The position numbers and the translations under genes are program-made. Source: Proteles cristata cristata (lineage: Eukaryota; Chordata; Mammalia; Carnivora; Hyaenidae). From it: a DNA stretch of 64,000 nucleotides. Positions within the stretch are counted from its first letter, which is position 1; the number at the start of each line of letters is the position of its first letter. Below are positions 34,540 through 45,853 of this stretch, piece by piece. Below the pieces are notes generated by a model, which saw only the letters and a list, made by a program, of their open reading frames with translations, did no database searches and was not told where the DNA came from. The stretch covers positions 124,001-188,000 of the forward strand of contig JAESUZ010001294.1 of assembly GCA_017311185.1 (NCBI GenBank), given 5' to 3'.

Positions 34540-35060
34540 TACACACCAGAGCAGAAAGACAAATATGACAAGTACAGAAGAAACATTTTGAAAGAAGTTA
34601 AAAATCTCAAAAGGAGATCCAGAAATTTCAACACGTGACTCACAGTAATTCCAGAAAGCATCAAGAGAATACAAAAAAGGTAATACTGAAGAAATAATAG
34701 GTAGAAATTTCCCCAAATCAAAAAAATTAGCTCTCAGCCTTAAAGGTCCCAACTGGATATGCTTTCAAAAACCACCCCAAAATTTCAGAATATTAAAGAT
34801 TCTCTTAGAGCCCTTAAAAATTTAGCACATGTGAAATGATTTAAATAACAAAAGATATATTCTGGAGATAAAAGGGTAAATTTGGAGAAAATAGTAGGTA
34901 GGATGCAAGAAACTGTTCAGACACACACACACACACACCAGTTAAATATGTGATAGCAAAAATGCTTGTAAAGGTGGCCACTAGGAAAAACTGAAATAAA
35001 ACGAGTAACTTTGAAATTATTGGGGGGGTGGGGGGAGAAAACCTGATCAAACCAATAAAT
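34540..35060 (+). mobile_element. L1/HAL1 5' (ORF1) relic, sense
   Basis: ACTGAAGAAATAATAGGTAG, AAATTTCCCCAAATCAAAAA and ACACCAGAGCAGAAAGACAA resemble the L1/HAL1 'GAAGAAATAATGGCTGAAAA' ORF1 region. Strongly decayed. Contains a (CA)n run at 34920-34938. Confidence 0.5.
34920..34938 (+). repeat. Short (CA)n microsatellite
   Basis: About nine uninterrupted CA/AC dinucleotides. Confidence 0.9.
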
Positions 35061-35064
35061 TAAA

Positions 35065-35585
35065 CAAATAAAAAACATAATAAAGCACATCTTACATGGG
35101 AGTAATTGTATCTAAAAGTGTGGCAGTGCTAATGTCAAATGTAGAGTTTAATGTGAAACTCATTAAATGAGAAAAAGAAACCACATATTCATTTTAAAAC
35201 ACTATTTAAAGATCTATAGGTACCCAATAACATACCTTCAGAATATATAAGAAACTGAAATTACAAAAAGAAACAAGTGCTCACACACACAGAAGTTCCC
35301 AAGAAGCTGCCTACTTTTTAATTCATACTCACATGTAAGTACAGTATTTAACTGAAAAATGCTCTCAGCAGCATCAACAGTGTTATAGGAGAAAATTCAA
35401 AATGTCTTTGGAGAAATATGAAACTGTAAGTTTCATTCACTAGATCAGATAAAAATAATGAAAACTCCTTTTCCAAATAAAAGAGTCATAAAATAAGCCA
35501 GAAAATAAATGTTACCAAAGTTAAAAAAAAATAGCACTGACTTCAAAAAAGGTGGTCAGACCCAGAGGGGACAGTGGGGGCAATC
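35065..35585. other. Intron 2 sequence, nothing recognised
   Basis: A-rich unassigned stretch; could be further L1 relic. Confidence 0.4.
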
Positions 35586-35649
35586 CAACTTAGGAGGCAT
35601 TTTATTCTTCATGAACCCTGGAAAAGCTATATATTATGTGTTGAAGAAC

Positions 35650-36095
35650 ATAAGCAACTTTGGAGTCCAATAAACATGAGATGGGGGACATCTGGGTGGC
35701 TCAGTCGGTTGAGTGTCCGACTTTGGCTCAGGTCATGATCTAACAGTTTGTGGGTTCGAGTCCCATGTCAGGCTCTGTGCTGACAGCTTGCTTAGAGCCT
35801 GGAACCTGCTTCAGATTCTGTCTCTCCTTCTCTCTCTGCCCCTCCCCCCTCACACTTTGTCTCTGTTTCTCAAAAATAAAGAAAATGTAAAAAAAAAAAA
35901 CAAAAACAAAACAAAACCTGAGTTGGGAATGCTAACTCCTTGTGTTACAAAACTGCATTAAGCCCTAAGCGTTAATTTTTATATCAATTAAGTGGAGATA
36001 ATAGTTTCTAGCCCCTTAATAAAGTATAAGGAGGATTAAATGAAATAATGCCTGGTACAAAGGACTCAATAACTGATAACTATTACTTGTTACCA
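35650..36095 (+). mobile_element. MIR, split by a SINEC insertion
   Basis: Left part (AGCAACTTTGGAGTCCAATA) and right part (GGAGATAATAGTTTCTAGCC, GGAGGATTAAATGAAATAAT, GCCTGGTACAAAGGACTCAA) form one MIR. It is interrupted at 35681-35913 by a carnivore SINE, giving a clear age order. Confidence 0.8.
35681..35913 (+). mobile_element. SINEC, sense, inside MIR
   Basis: GGGGGACATCTGGGTGGCTC head, A-rich AAACAAAACAAAAC tail. Flanked by AAACATGAG / AAACCTGAG. Confidence 0.95.
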
Positions 36096-36099
36096 TTAA

Positions 36100-36672
36100 A
36101 TTGTAGTTGGGGTGCAAGATGTGAGAAATTGAGTAATGTTCCTGTTTATTATCTGTTTTGCAAAATTCTTTCAATTTTAAAATCAAATGGGAAATATTTT
36201 CTATTTATTTCTTATAATATTTGGGTTCTCAATTTCCAAAACTAGCTGTAACTTTGTATTAAAATTAGGATTGTTAATTTTAAACTGAAGAATATGGCTG
36301 ATAGAATAAATAAAGGCTATCACCCTACTACCTTAACACGTGTTAATTTCCAATCCAAGGAAGAAAAAAAGATTAAGAATGGCATTAAGACTGTCCTTCT
36401 CTAGTCTCTGTAATTTCTTCCCTTTTAGAACTAGAAACATTTTCAGAGAGAAAATATAAAAAATATTCAATGGAATATAATCTTGCCTAAAACCAGAGAA
36501 CCAGTCCAAACAGCTATTTTGATGGTCAGGATACCCTGAACAACTTCTTTGTTTTTACTGAAGAAATGTCATTAATATGCCTAACATAGATATGAAGTTT
36601 TATGAACAAGAAATTTTTAATTAATGGAAGATTTTATTCATATGTTTGAAGACTGTATCAAGCACATTTTAA
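36100..36672. other. Intron 2 sequence, nothing recognised
   Basis: Unassigned unique-looking intron. Confidence 0.5.
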
Positions 36673-36674
36673 AA

Positions 36675-36790
36675 TATGTTTTATTTTCTTCTCTTACTTT
36701 TGTAGGCTCCATGTCCAACACGGGGGGGTTGAACTCAGGAACCCAAGATCACGAGCCACAAGCTCCACTGAATGAGCCAGCCAGGCACCC
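36675..36790 (-). mobile_element. SINEC (old tRNA-Lys type), antisense
   Basis: GTAGGCTCCATGTCCAACAC, TTGAACTCAGGAACCCAAGA, GAGCCAGCCAGGCACCCC. It lies 289 bp downstream (on the gene strand) of ARIH1 exon 2. Confidence 0.88.
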
Positions 36791-37079
36791 CAAAAGAGCT
36801 TTTTTAAAACTCACTTATAGTTCTAAGTACTCAAGAGGATGTAATTTAGAAGATACTGAAGGAGAGCCCCCTCACCTCCAAAATAAAAGGAACAATAAAC
36901 ACTAAGTTTATTGTAAAATTCACATAAGGAATACAAGAAATTAAAAGCACATCCTATTTGCCCATTGTTTTTTTCATATCCTGGTATATACATCAATTCC
37001 TTATTTGCTTCTTGTAAATTCAGTTCGACAGGCTTTCTGTGTTACTTGTAAGCACAAAGCTGACAGTATAGTTCCTTAC
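36791..37079. other. Intron 2, donor-proximal sequence
   Basis: Unique-looking sequence flanking the exon 2 donor. No element seen. Confidence 0.5.
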
Positions 37080-37147
37080 CTTTCCATTAGCTTCTCTTTA
37101 TCCCAATTGAAGTGGCTAAGGAGTATTCTGGTGATAGTTGCTGGATT
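37080..37147 (-). CDS. ARIH1: ARIH1 coding exon 2 (UBA-like region)
   Basis: A 68-bp exon of the RBR E3 ubiquitin ligase Ariadne-1. The reverse strand reads NPATITRILLSHFNWDKEKL followed by MER, which I recognise as human ARIH1 about residues 126-148. It is preceded by a TTTCTTTAG acceptor and followed by a GTAAGG donor. It begins in phase 0 and ends after two bases of the Arg codon, which the next exon completes. In the family this stretch forms the last helices of the UBA-like domain, which binds NEDD8 on neddylated cullin-RING ligases; ARIH1 is activated there and transfers the first ubiquitin to CRL substrates. No disruption is visible. The upstream exon 1, which carries the acidic and Gly-rich N terminus, is not in the window, so intron 1 is at least 26.85 kb. 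Confidence 0.96.
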
Positions 37148-38870
37148 CTAAAGAAGGGGGGAAAAAAAGTTATTTTAAGGTAATAGTACTTTAGTGAATT
37201 TTTAGGTTGAATTTAAATTTCATCCCACCCAAATTTCCTTTCCTAAGATATTTCTTTATTCTAGAAAATGTAAAATTTACTTGTAAGATCAAAGCAATTT
37301 AAAAATAGTTTGCTATTAAATTTGTCAGGTTTCTATGGGATTCTAAAGCAGAATTCAAAATAAGCCAAAAAAGAAATTGAGAACTTACTGTATTAAATCA
37401 AGCACTAATTAAAATTAACTGATTTTTGCAATTAAGATTTAGCAGACTTTCACACTGTTAATCAACAAAATTCCTATTCAATAAAATTTCTAACACCTTA
37501 CGTTCCTGAATAGTTCAAATGAGTCCAAGACATTTATAAGTCAGAAAGTCCTTCAAAGATATTTAATGAAAAAGACAAAATATGTGCAGTGTAATAATTT
37601 AGAGAATATAATCTGAAGATGCTGCTTCATTTCTAAAATAAAGGGCTAACACAATGAAATAAACCCAAAACTGACTGTCCTATTGTTTAATGCTGTCATT
37701 TATTTTTATTAACATGTATTTCCATTTCCCATGAAACTACTAAGGTTCCTATTTCGGTACAGAATTTTAACTTAAAACTCTAGTTATAATGTCAGATGTG
37801 TAACTCAAACCTGAATCTGTTTGTTTGTAGGTCATGTACAATTTTATTACATCAAATAACATTTCAAAAAGGATCGCTGTATAAAACTACTTTTGTGTCA
37901 CCATAGACCAGAGTTTTAATTAATAACTTATTTAATTAAAAAGTAATTTTGTATAAAAATGTCATGAAAGAAATCTCTATCACTTATTCTCAACAATACC
38001 ATTTGTCACAGAGAAATTCACATACATTCAATACCCTCCAAAAAAGTCAAAGATGCAGATATGGTAACTCATTCACCCACTCAAAGCACATTTTGCTAAT
38101 CCATTTTGGTAACCCTTGCTTCTTGTGCCCAAACTCCTCCAGAAACCTCCTTTAACACATCATTCAACAGACTCCACCGCTTTACGAGAGTTAATATGTG
38201 GGGGGAGAAAAAGAAAAAAGAAAAAACCTATTGACTAATCCTATGTTATGTTCATTTGTACAAAATATACAGACACTGTTTGTGTCCAGCTCTTTCTCAG
38301 AAACGTGATTCAACAATTTATTAACTATCCCCATCCGCCCCCCGCCCCAACACAACCAAACTCTGTTTGGAAACAGGTTTTCACAACAGGATTTGCCTAC
38401 AATTTAAAAAGTTACTAATTTAGGTTTAGACATATGTAAAATAAAGCAGTAATCCTATCAATTGGGAGAATTAAGTAGTGCCCATGAGAACTGTGTGACT
38501 GTAATTTTGTGGCACCCAATATGCTGTATTTTCTGCCACTAGACACAACGCTCAGGACAAAGTGTTTCAGGAGTTGTTGAGTTTCAACTTGTAAACAGAA
38601 AAAAGGGAGACAGGGCAAATGCCCTCTCTGACTTGATGTTGCAATAGCGTCTTTTCTGTGCTTGAGTTCCAGTATCAAAAACTTATCCAGAGGGTCCCAA
38701 ACCTGTTACTGATTCATCCAAAATTACTGTGGAAAGTTCTGTGAAAACACAGATCCTGAGGTTCCACCTCCATAGTTTGGAGCAGGAGGACATCACCAAA
38801 TGTGCTCATGACCCAAGGAATTCAGAAAACTGGGCCAGCAGTTCCCCAGGGTGAAGAAAACAAGGTAACT
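37148..38870. other. Intron 1, acceptor-proximal sequence, nothing recognised
   Basis: A 1.7-kb SINE-free stretch beside exon 2. It includes the acceptor tract TTTCTTTAG. An 87-aa minus ORF (38415-38678) shows no motif or splice context. Sequence near 38690-38850 faintly recalls a MER5-type MITE but is too diverged to call. Confidence 0.5.
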
Positions 38871-38877
38871 TTTCTGT

Positions 38878-38899
38878 TTTTTTTTTTTTTTTTTTTTTA
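38878..38899 (+). repeat. Poly-T tract
   Basis: About twenty uninterrupted T (poly-A on the ARIH1 strand), with no recognisable element attached on either side. Confidence 0.9.
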
Positions 38900-38954
38900 G
38901 CTCATCCTTCAAAAATCCCTGTGTAGGCGCATATGTGTTTGTTTAATAATGTGT

Positions 38955-38958
<4 letters not shown>

Positions 38959-38990
<32 letters not shown>
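38959..38990 (+). repeat. (TG)n microsatellite at an L1 tail
   Basis: About fifteen TG units followed by TATGTATTC and then the poly-T of an antisense L1. Confidence 0.95.
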
Positions 38991-38993
<3 letters not shown>

Positions 38994-38998
38994 ATTCT

Positions 38999-39276
38999 TT
39001 TTTTTTTTTTAAATAGTTTATTGTCAAGTTGGTTTCCATATAACATCCAGTGCTCATCCCCACAAGTGCCCTCCCCCATGCCCATCACCCTCCTTCCCCT
39101 CCCCCCACACCCATCAGTCCTCAGTTTGTTCTCAGCATTCAAGAGTCTCTCATGGTTTGCCTCTCTCCCTCTCCCCGCTTCTTCTCCCCCATGGTCCACC
39201 GTTAAGTTCCTCCTAATCCTCCTATAGGTGCAAACATATGGTATTTGTCCTCTGCCTGACTTATTTCGCTCAGCGT
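38999..39276 (-). mobile_element. L1 3' UTR (young felid type), 5'-truncated, antisense
   Basis: Poly-T, TTTATTGTCAAGTTGGTTTC, CAGTGCTCATCCCCACAAG, GTTAAGTTCCTCCTAATCCT, CTTATTTCGCTCAGCG. Near-consensus, same family as the sense L1 at 18081-18804. The word ATGTGTATACT at 38949-38959 and 39277-39287 is a possible duplication. Confidence 0.95.
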
Positions 39277-39534
39277 ATGTGTATACTATATTAAAGGTAC
39301 ACACTCAAAAGTTTTTCCCAATAGGATAGATGGAAAAAATTCATCTAAACCACAGAGGTATGATAACGCCAAAATACCTGTATTCTGCAAAGATCTATGC
39401 TATAGATAGGACAGGAAATATTTCACAATATTATCTAAATAATTACATTTGGTTCACTCTTTCAGGGTAGCTGGCTCAGATCATTTATGTGCACTGCATA
39501 TAGGGAAAGATAATGGGGGAGTAATATATAATGT

Positions 39535-39755
39535 GAATCTGCTGTATGTGAGACCCCATATAAGGTACTTTATATACCTCATTTAATTCTCAAAGCTCTC
39601 TCTAAGGTAAATATACTTACCTACCATTTTAAATATGAGAAAATGATGATTAGACTCTTTGGAGATTATAAAATTTACCCAATATTATCCAGTTAATTAA
39701 GTGGAATAGTTGTGACTTCTAGCCCAAGACAATCTGAATCTAATATTCTTTCACT
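39535..39755 (-). mobile_element. MIR, antisense
   Basis: AAGGTACTTTATATACCTCA, TTTAATTCTCAAAGCTCTC, AAATATGAGAAAATGATG and TAGCCCAAGACAATCTGAAT follow antisense MIR in order. Confidence 0.8.
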
Positions 39756-39993
39756 TATTACATGTAAGAGAACCTAAAGAATATAAAGATATCATGTAAC
39801 TACTAGTCATATGTCTAACTATCCTTTACATCCTCCACCAAAGAGTAATCAGGACAGGATGAGGAGGGAATGGGAGAAAGTTAATAGACACAAGAAGGCT
39901 TTGTGAGGGATCGAAAATGTTCTATTTTTTTTTAATGTGATGGTTGGTGATACAAGGGAAAACAGTTCTCAAAACAAAATACGGGTATATTTA

Positions 39994-40205
39994 GGGGCGT
40001 CTGGGTGATTCACTTGGTTAAGCATCTGACTTCAGCTCAGGTCATATCTCATGGCTCCTGAGTTCGAGCCCCACATCAGGCTCTGCGCTAATAGCTCGGA
40101 GCCTGGAGCCTGCTTCAGATTCTTGTGTCTCCCTCCCTCTCTGTCCCTCCCCTGCTCATGCTGTGTCTCTCTCTGTCTCAAAAATAAACATTTTTAAAAA
40201 ATTTA
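39994..40205 (+). mobile_element. SINEC, sense
   Basis: GGGGCGTCTGGGTGATTCAC head and AAAAATAAACATTTTT tail. Flanked by GGTATATTTA / GGATATATTTA. Confidence 0.94.
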
Positions 40206-40267
40206 ATGGATATATTTAGTCATATAGTTATACATCAGTAATGTGAATTTATTTAAAAACAAAACAT

Positions 40268-41325
40268 TCTGACTTCTGGTCCTGACCAAGATGGAGTAAT
40301 AAGCTCACTGTAGCATCTCTCTCCTCCCCCACCGCCCCCACTGATTACAACTAAAAACTGGACAGAATACTCTTAAAATTAAGTAACGGCAAGCAGATTG
40401 GAAAGGAAAATGAAGAACAAATAAGGAAGTGGTGAATATACTGTTTGCTTTTTAACATGTACTTCCTGGCTTTGACTCATGGGTGGGCCAAAAACTGTGT
40501 AGCAAGAATTAGCACCTAACCCTAAGAGGAGTGCATCATTTTCCTTAGAGGATTATGGCAAAAGGCTACCAACAATTTAGGGAGAATACTTTTTTTTTTT
40601 TCCTTTTTCTCTTGTTTCTCTAAGTCCTGCCCTGAGGCCAGCCCATGGCAACCAAGAGACTACACTGCTCCAGCACGACAAGAGAAAATCCATTGCTCAA
40701 AACAGAGAAGAATCAGGAAGAGGGCTCCTGCTGTCAAAAAAAAAAAAAAAAAAAAAAAAAAGAGGGGGAGGAGAATGGAAATCCCTATTTTTTTCTTTTT
40801 TCTCTTGCCACTTCACCTCAAGGCACAGGTAAGAAACTAAAACCTAGAGAACTCCAAGCTTCAGGCTAGAGAAATGAAGGGCCTCCGGGAGTCAGATGTA
40901 GGGGAAATCACTGAGAAGAGAGAAACACGGAGAAGTAAACCTTAAACCTGTATATGTACATATGGTATACATAACTGCCCTACTCCTAGGTCAACCTAAG
41001 TGGGAAGGGAAAAGAAACTCAACACTGCAAGGGCTTTGAAAACTGAACAGATAATGTAAACACTGCCTATATAAACTGAGAAAGGATACGGAGTCATAAC
41101 CCAACTGGACTGACCTCTTTACTGAAACAAAAAATCCTCACCTCTCTAAAGGATTTTAACAGGATGCAGAATCTCAGCATAATATTCAAAATATCCAGGA
41201 CAGAATCCAAAAATTAACAGACACAGCAAGAACAACAAAACTGTGACCAATTCTCAAGGGAGAAGATAATAGATGCCAACCCCCAAGATGACCCAAATAT
41301 TTGAAATGCCAAAGCCTTTAAATGT
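40268..41325 (+). mobile_element. Ancient L1 5' UTR/ORF1-start region, sense
   Basis: CCTGACCAAGATGGAGTAAT at the start, GATTACAACTAAAAACTGGA, then AATATCCAGGACAGAATCC, CCAATTCTCAAGGGAGAAG and AAGATGACCCAAATATTTG match the layout of an L1 5' end running towards ORF1. Internal A(27) at 40738-40761 and a T-rich tract at 40590. No intact ORF1. Confidence 0.7.
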
Positions 41326-41366
41326 TTTGTGTTTATTTATTTATTGTTTAAAGTACAATGAGTGTT

Positions 41367-41608
41367 GGGGCACCTGCGTGGCTTGGTAGGTAAAGTGTTT
41401 GATTCCTGTACTTGGCTCAGATCTTGATCTCAGGGCCTTGTTGAATTCAAGGCCCCTGCTGGGCTCTGCACCGGGTATGAAGCCTACTTAAAAAGGGGGG
41501 CAGCAAGCAGGGAAGAATAGGGCCCCTGAGCACAAAGCCTGCTTGGGATTCTCTCTCTCTCCCTCTGCCCTTCCCCCACTCTCTCAAAACAAATACACAT
41601 TTAAAAAC
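41367..41608 (+). mobile_element. SINEC, sense, diverged with internal rearrangement
   Basis: GGGGCACCTGCGTGGCTTGG head; the CCTGCTGGGCTCTGC and GCCTGCTTGGGATTCTCTCT blocks are separated by an extra ~45-bp segment (ACTTAAAAAGGGGGGCAGC...). Tail ACAAATACACATTTAAAAA. Confidence 0.85.
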
Positions 41609-41661
41609 GAAAATACAAATGTTAAAGTGTTTAACAATGCAGAATAGAAGGAACACAAACA

Positions 41662-41825
41662 TGAAATTATTCAGTGCCAGGAACTTTATATATATCATTT
41701 GATTTAATCATCACTTTATATACTTTATGTAAGGTAAGGATTATTTACATTTTAAAGATGAGGTTAGAGAGGTTAAGTGACTTGACCCAAGATGAAACAG
41801 ATGAATAGGATCTGAATATTAGAAA
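41662..41825 (-). mobile_element. MIR, antisense
   Basis: CAGTGCCAGGAACTTTATAT, AAAGATGAGGTTAGAGAGGT, TAAGTGACTTGACCCAAGA. Clear MIR core. Confidence 0.88.
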
Positions 41826-42065
41826 ATTCACAAAAATTTATGCTTGTAGCACCACCCTTAAAAGAATGCTTTGAGCTGGGGCCTAATCAAACGAGAGAAA
41901 CCAAAATTTTTGATTAGGTGTACAGAACGTCAATTCAAGTTCTTGGTTGAAATAATTCTTCATCCTATTCTTAGTGGTATTCCTCATTTTTTTAAAGATA
42001 TAAACAAACCAAGAAAAGATCTAACACAATTTGAAATCTCATATATTCACTAGCTGTAAACTCTA

Positions 42066-42265
42066 AAACAATGGTCCCTCATTTGGGCTATATATTAAAA
42101 TTTCCCTAGGAACTCTAAAAATGTCAATACTTATACTTTGCCAGAGCAATTCTGATTCAATTATCTGGAGTGAGACATAGGTATGTGAATTTCTTACCTG
42201 AAGTTTTTACCTAAAATCACCCAGATGATAGTAATATGCAGCCAGAATTAGGTACTACTGCTCTA
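42066..42265 (+). mobile_element. hAT-Charlie MITE (MER5/MER33-like), diverged
   Basis: ACAATGGTCCCTCATTTGGG, GAGCAATTCTGATTCAATTA, CACCCAGATGATAGTAATAT, CAGCCAGAATTAGG. Palindromic ends typical of this MITE group. Confidence 0.7.
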
Positions 42266-42420
42266 AATAGTTTGCAACTACGGGAGCTCTGAAAGAGTAT
42301 ACATTTAGAACTGTAATATGAATATAACAGTGTAATACTGTAGTAAGTTGAAGAAAATTACATTCTAAGGTTATAGCAAGTGTTTGCTTTGAAAGTATCT
42401 ACAAAGTTATGCTTTTGCAT

Positions 42421-42642
42421 TTTTTTTTAAAGTTTATTTTCTGAGAGAGAGAGAAAGAGAGAGAGCGCGCATGCATAATCAGGGGAGAGGCAGACAGAGA
42501 AAGGGCAAGAAAGAATCTCAAGTAGACTGTACTCTCAGTGCAGAGCCTGACTCAGGGCTCAATTTCAGAGATCTGTGAGATCATGATCTGAGCCAAAATC
42601 AAGAGTGTGACGCTTAAGAGACTGAGCCACCCAGGCACCCCC
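42421..42642 (-). mobile_element. SINEC, antisense
   Basis: GAGAGAGAGCGCGCATGCAT, GAGACTGAGCCACCCAGGC. Flanked by TGCTTTTGC (42410-42418, 42643-42651). Confidence 0.93.
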
Positions 42643-42734
42643 TGCTTTTGCTCTGAAAAGTAAATCTGAACACTTGAACGGTCCCAGATGAGGCCTTAAA
42701 ATCAAATCACTATCATCCTCCATTCTTTGATCAA

Positions 42735-42912
42735 ATGGTTCTCAACTTTGGTAGCATTTTAGAATCATCTGAGGAACCTCCAAACACCTGTGTTTGGGCC
42801 ATACCCCACACCAAATACATCAGCAGATGAGGGTAAGGGAAGAACCTGAGCATTACCATTTTTTGAAAGCTCACTGGCAATTCCAGTACACAGCCAAGGT
42901 GAAGAACCACAA
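42735..42912 (+). mobile_element. hAT-Charlie MITE (MER5/MER33-like)
   Basis: TGGTTCTCAACTTTGGTAGC start, TTTTAGAATCATCTGAGGAA, CCATACCCCACACC, then CACAGCCAAGGTGAAGAACC end. Terminal inverted repeats GGTTCTCAAC...GTGAAGAACCAC are visible. Confidence 0.85.
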
Positions 42913-43261
42913 TTCTAGATGTACATATGCATGCAGAGGCCTACATTTAAAAGAATGTGACATCTCCTGGTAGACTCAATCAAGTTACTGAATAACATTC
43001 CAATGATTAGTATTGTAGGGAAGTAACTATTTTTTGAAAGGTCTCAGTATACAACTTTTTTATTTTAAGAGAAAGCTCAATATTAAATGAATGGGTTTTA
43101 TAATAGTCTAAGATGAAACAGCAGGAAGATACTTTTTAACCTAATTAACATACACAGAAAGGCCTCCACGCCTAGCTTTTTATCTATAGCACAATTTGAT
43201 CTGAAATGAAATTAAACAGGTTGTGCACTCCATCTCAAAACTCAGTTTGAAATTTTCCTAC

Positions 43262-43645
43262 AAAAGAATGGGCTCATAAAAAAAAGAATGAAATTTTGCT
43301 ATTTGTAACAACATAGATGGAACTAGAGAGTACTATTTTAGGTGAATTAAGTCAGTCAGAGAAAGACAAATATCATATGAATTCACTCATGTGTAGAATT
43401 TAAGAAACAAAACAAATGAGCAAAGGGGAAAAAAAGAGGCAAACCAAAAAACAGACTCTTAACTAGAGTGAACTCATGGTTACCAAAGGGGAAACTGGGG
43501 GGGGAGGGGATAGGTAAATAGGTGATAAGAGATTAAGGAGTGCACTTGTGATGAGCACCAGGTGTAGTATGAAAGTGCTGAATCACTATCTTGTACACCC
43601 GAAACTGTATGTTAACTGAAATTTAAATAAAAACTTTTTTTTAAG
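43262..43645 (+). mobile_element. L1 3' end, sense
   Basis: AAAGAATGAAATTTTGCTAT, AGAGAAAGACAAATATCATA, GACTCTTAACTAGAGTGAAC, GATGAGCACCAGGTG, ATCTTGTACACCCGAAACTG. Carnivore L1 3' UTR with eroded A-tail. Confidence 0.93.
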
Positions 43646-43889
43646 AAGGCCTTGTTTTTATAGTATGTTTCCATTTAACTTAATCTACATGCTTAAGAGA
43701 ACTTCTGAAGATCCAAATTTTATAGACTACTGCTTCATAATGCCTTAATATCAGGAGCTCAAAAGCCGTAAAATATAAAAAGTTCTGTATAGAAATACTT
43801 GCAACACCTACAATAAACAGTAAGTAAGCAAACACACAAGTCCATAAAAACAAACACAAACAGATGGTTTATGAATTCTAAGAATACAA

Positions 43890-44830
43890 TTAGCTGAAAA
43901 ACAAGAAAATATTCAACCTCCTTAATACAGTGTTTCTAATTTACCATGATGGCTAAAATCTTAAAAATTTATAATATGCAGGGACAGAGGAGGGGAAATG
44001 TCTCATGTTAGTGAAATGGCAACTTTGGTAAAATTTTTGTGAGTAGTTTGGCAAAACTGATCAAGATTTAAAATGCACATGACCTAAGATAGGATCTAGA
44101 GATTCCATTCCAGGAACCTACTCTGCAGAAATATGTACGTGTAGAAGGGGAAGAAGAAATTTCACATGCACATTATTTGGAAAAGCAATAAAGCAAAGGT
44201 AACCTACGTGATCCCAAGGGGGGGATGCCTATAAATCATGCCATATCCATACTTAGAATATTATGCAGCAGCTAAAAAACAAAAAGATAATGGATCCATA
44301 TGCATGGTCATAGAAGGATATCCATGAGACATCACTGAATGAAAAACAAAAAAGCAACTCACTGAACAACGTATAATATTTCATTTTTGAGTTTAAAAAA
44401 AAAAGGTAAAGGGGTGCCTGGTTGGCTCAGTCGGTTAAGCATCCAACTTCGGCTCAGGTCATGATCTCACGGTTTGTGGGTTCAAGCCCTGCGGAGGGCT
44501 CTGTGCTGACAACTAGCTCAGAGCCTGGAGCCTGCTTTGGATTCTGTCTCCTCTCTCTGACCCTGCCCTGCTCACGATCTCTTTCTCTCTCTCAGAAATA
44601 AATAAAACATTAAAAAAAATTTTTTAATTAATAAAAAGGTAAAATTCTACAATATACTCAATGTATAATGAAATAGTTACAAGGATTTATACTAAAACTG
44701 CTCTGAAAAAGAAAAAATAAACAAAGCTGCTCTGAAGAGTTACCATCCTTGAGGGAGGGACTTATTTGGGAACAGAGTGAAAAGAAGTGGGTTTTTTTCT
44801 GTACTGTATTACTTTTGTAACAATCAACTA
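43890..44830 (+). mobile_element. L1M 3' end (L1MC/ME-like), sense, split by a SINE
   Basis: ATTCCATTCCAGGAACCTAC, AATATTATGCAGCAGCTAAA, CCATGAGACATCACTGAATG before the SINE at 44411-44632; after it GAGGGAGGGACTTATTTGGG, TACTGTATTACTTTTGTAA. Confidence 0.8.
44411..44632 (+). mobile_element. SINEC, sense, inside L1M
   Basis: GGGGTGCCTGGTTGGCTCAG head. AAAAAGGTAAA repeated on both sides. Confidence 0.95.
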
Positions 44831-44848
44831 TAAACAGTATAAGCCTTG

Positions 44849-45002
44849 CTTTTCAAACTGTAGTTCACAAAATCAATCACCTGAGAGTCTGTTAGAAATT
44901 TAGACTCCTAAGTCTCAATCTGCATCTATTGAATTATTTCAACTACACTCTCTAAGGTTCCTGAAGTGATATGTATGCAAAATGAAGTTTGACAAGCATT
45001 GA
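44849..45002 (+). mobile_element. MER5A-like hAT MITE, diverged
   Basis: CTTTTCAAACTGTAGTTCAC, AATCAATCACCTGAGAGTCT, AGTCTCAATCTGCATC, AATGAAGTTTGACAAGC. Confidence 0.72.
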
Positions 45003-45115
45003 TACAAGCTACGGGAAGTTTTGATTGGTTACACTAACTCTAAAAGGTTTCATTTCCAATTCTCCTTAAATTTAATTAAATACTTGATTTCTTTTTTAAA
45101 AAATTATCATGTACA

Positions 45116-45283
45116 GTTGGTTGAGCATCTGACTTCAGCTCAGGTCATGACCTCACGGTTCGTGAGTTCAAGTCTCACATCAGGCTCACTGCTGTGAGTT
45201 CAGAGTCCCCTTAGGATCCTCTGCCCCCCAGACACTCCCCCCACTCATGCTCTCTCTCAAATATGAGTAAACATTAAAAAAAA
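45116..45283 (+). mobile_element. SINEC, sense, 5'-truncated
   Basis: Starts at CAGTTGGTTGAGCATCTGAC, lacking the GGGGCGCCTGGGTGGC head. A-tail; loose duplication AAAATTATCATGTAC / AAAATTATGTATA. Confidence 0.9.
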
Positions 45284-45289
45284 AATTAT

Positions 45290-45841
45290 GTATAATTCAG
45301 GTATAATTTTTCTTCTTTGAAAGTATATAACTGTGTTGAGAATTTTATACTAAGAGTCACTAAAAAGCTGCAATAGAATTAATGCTTAATAAATGACATT
45401 CAACAGAATAAATTATGTATCCAAAGTTCACAAAGTACCATATATAAAATGGAAAAGATGCTCTGGACTTTGATCATTTAGGATTTAGTAAAGGGTATAT
45501 AAAAACCCCTAAGAAGATATTTTGAGCAAAGGGGGAGTTAATAAAAGGAATGAGTGCTTAACTGGTAGAAGGACTGGAGGAGTGGGGCAGCACAAGAATG
45601 ACACCAGAACACTAAACAACTGAATCACAAGGAGCTCTCCCTGCCTAAGCTACCAATGGAACCACTAAATTCAAGAATGGGAGATGATGGTGATTCAAGG
45701 ATTAGAAAGCTATAATCAGGAAGTCATCCTTACCCTTGCCACGACTGCCTCTAGATACCCAAGAACCCAGGTGATGTACAAAACAAGAGTCTATCTGCTG
45801 CTTTTGCCACAAATGACTCTTGATAATGCAGAAAAGTGAAG
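45290..45841. other. Intron 1 sequence, nothing recognised
   Basis: Unassigned. Confidence 0.5.
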
Positions 45842-45853
45842 AATGGACAATGC

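Noticed and set aside
38690..38850. Possible MER5-like element
   Set aside because: Only scattered similarity (CACAGATCCTGAGGTTCCACC); too diverged to support by eye.
38909..39304. 131-aa minus ORF
   Set aside because: Encoded by L1 3' UTR plus the TG repeat (His-Thr repeats).
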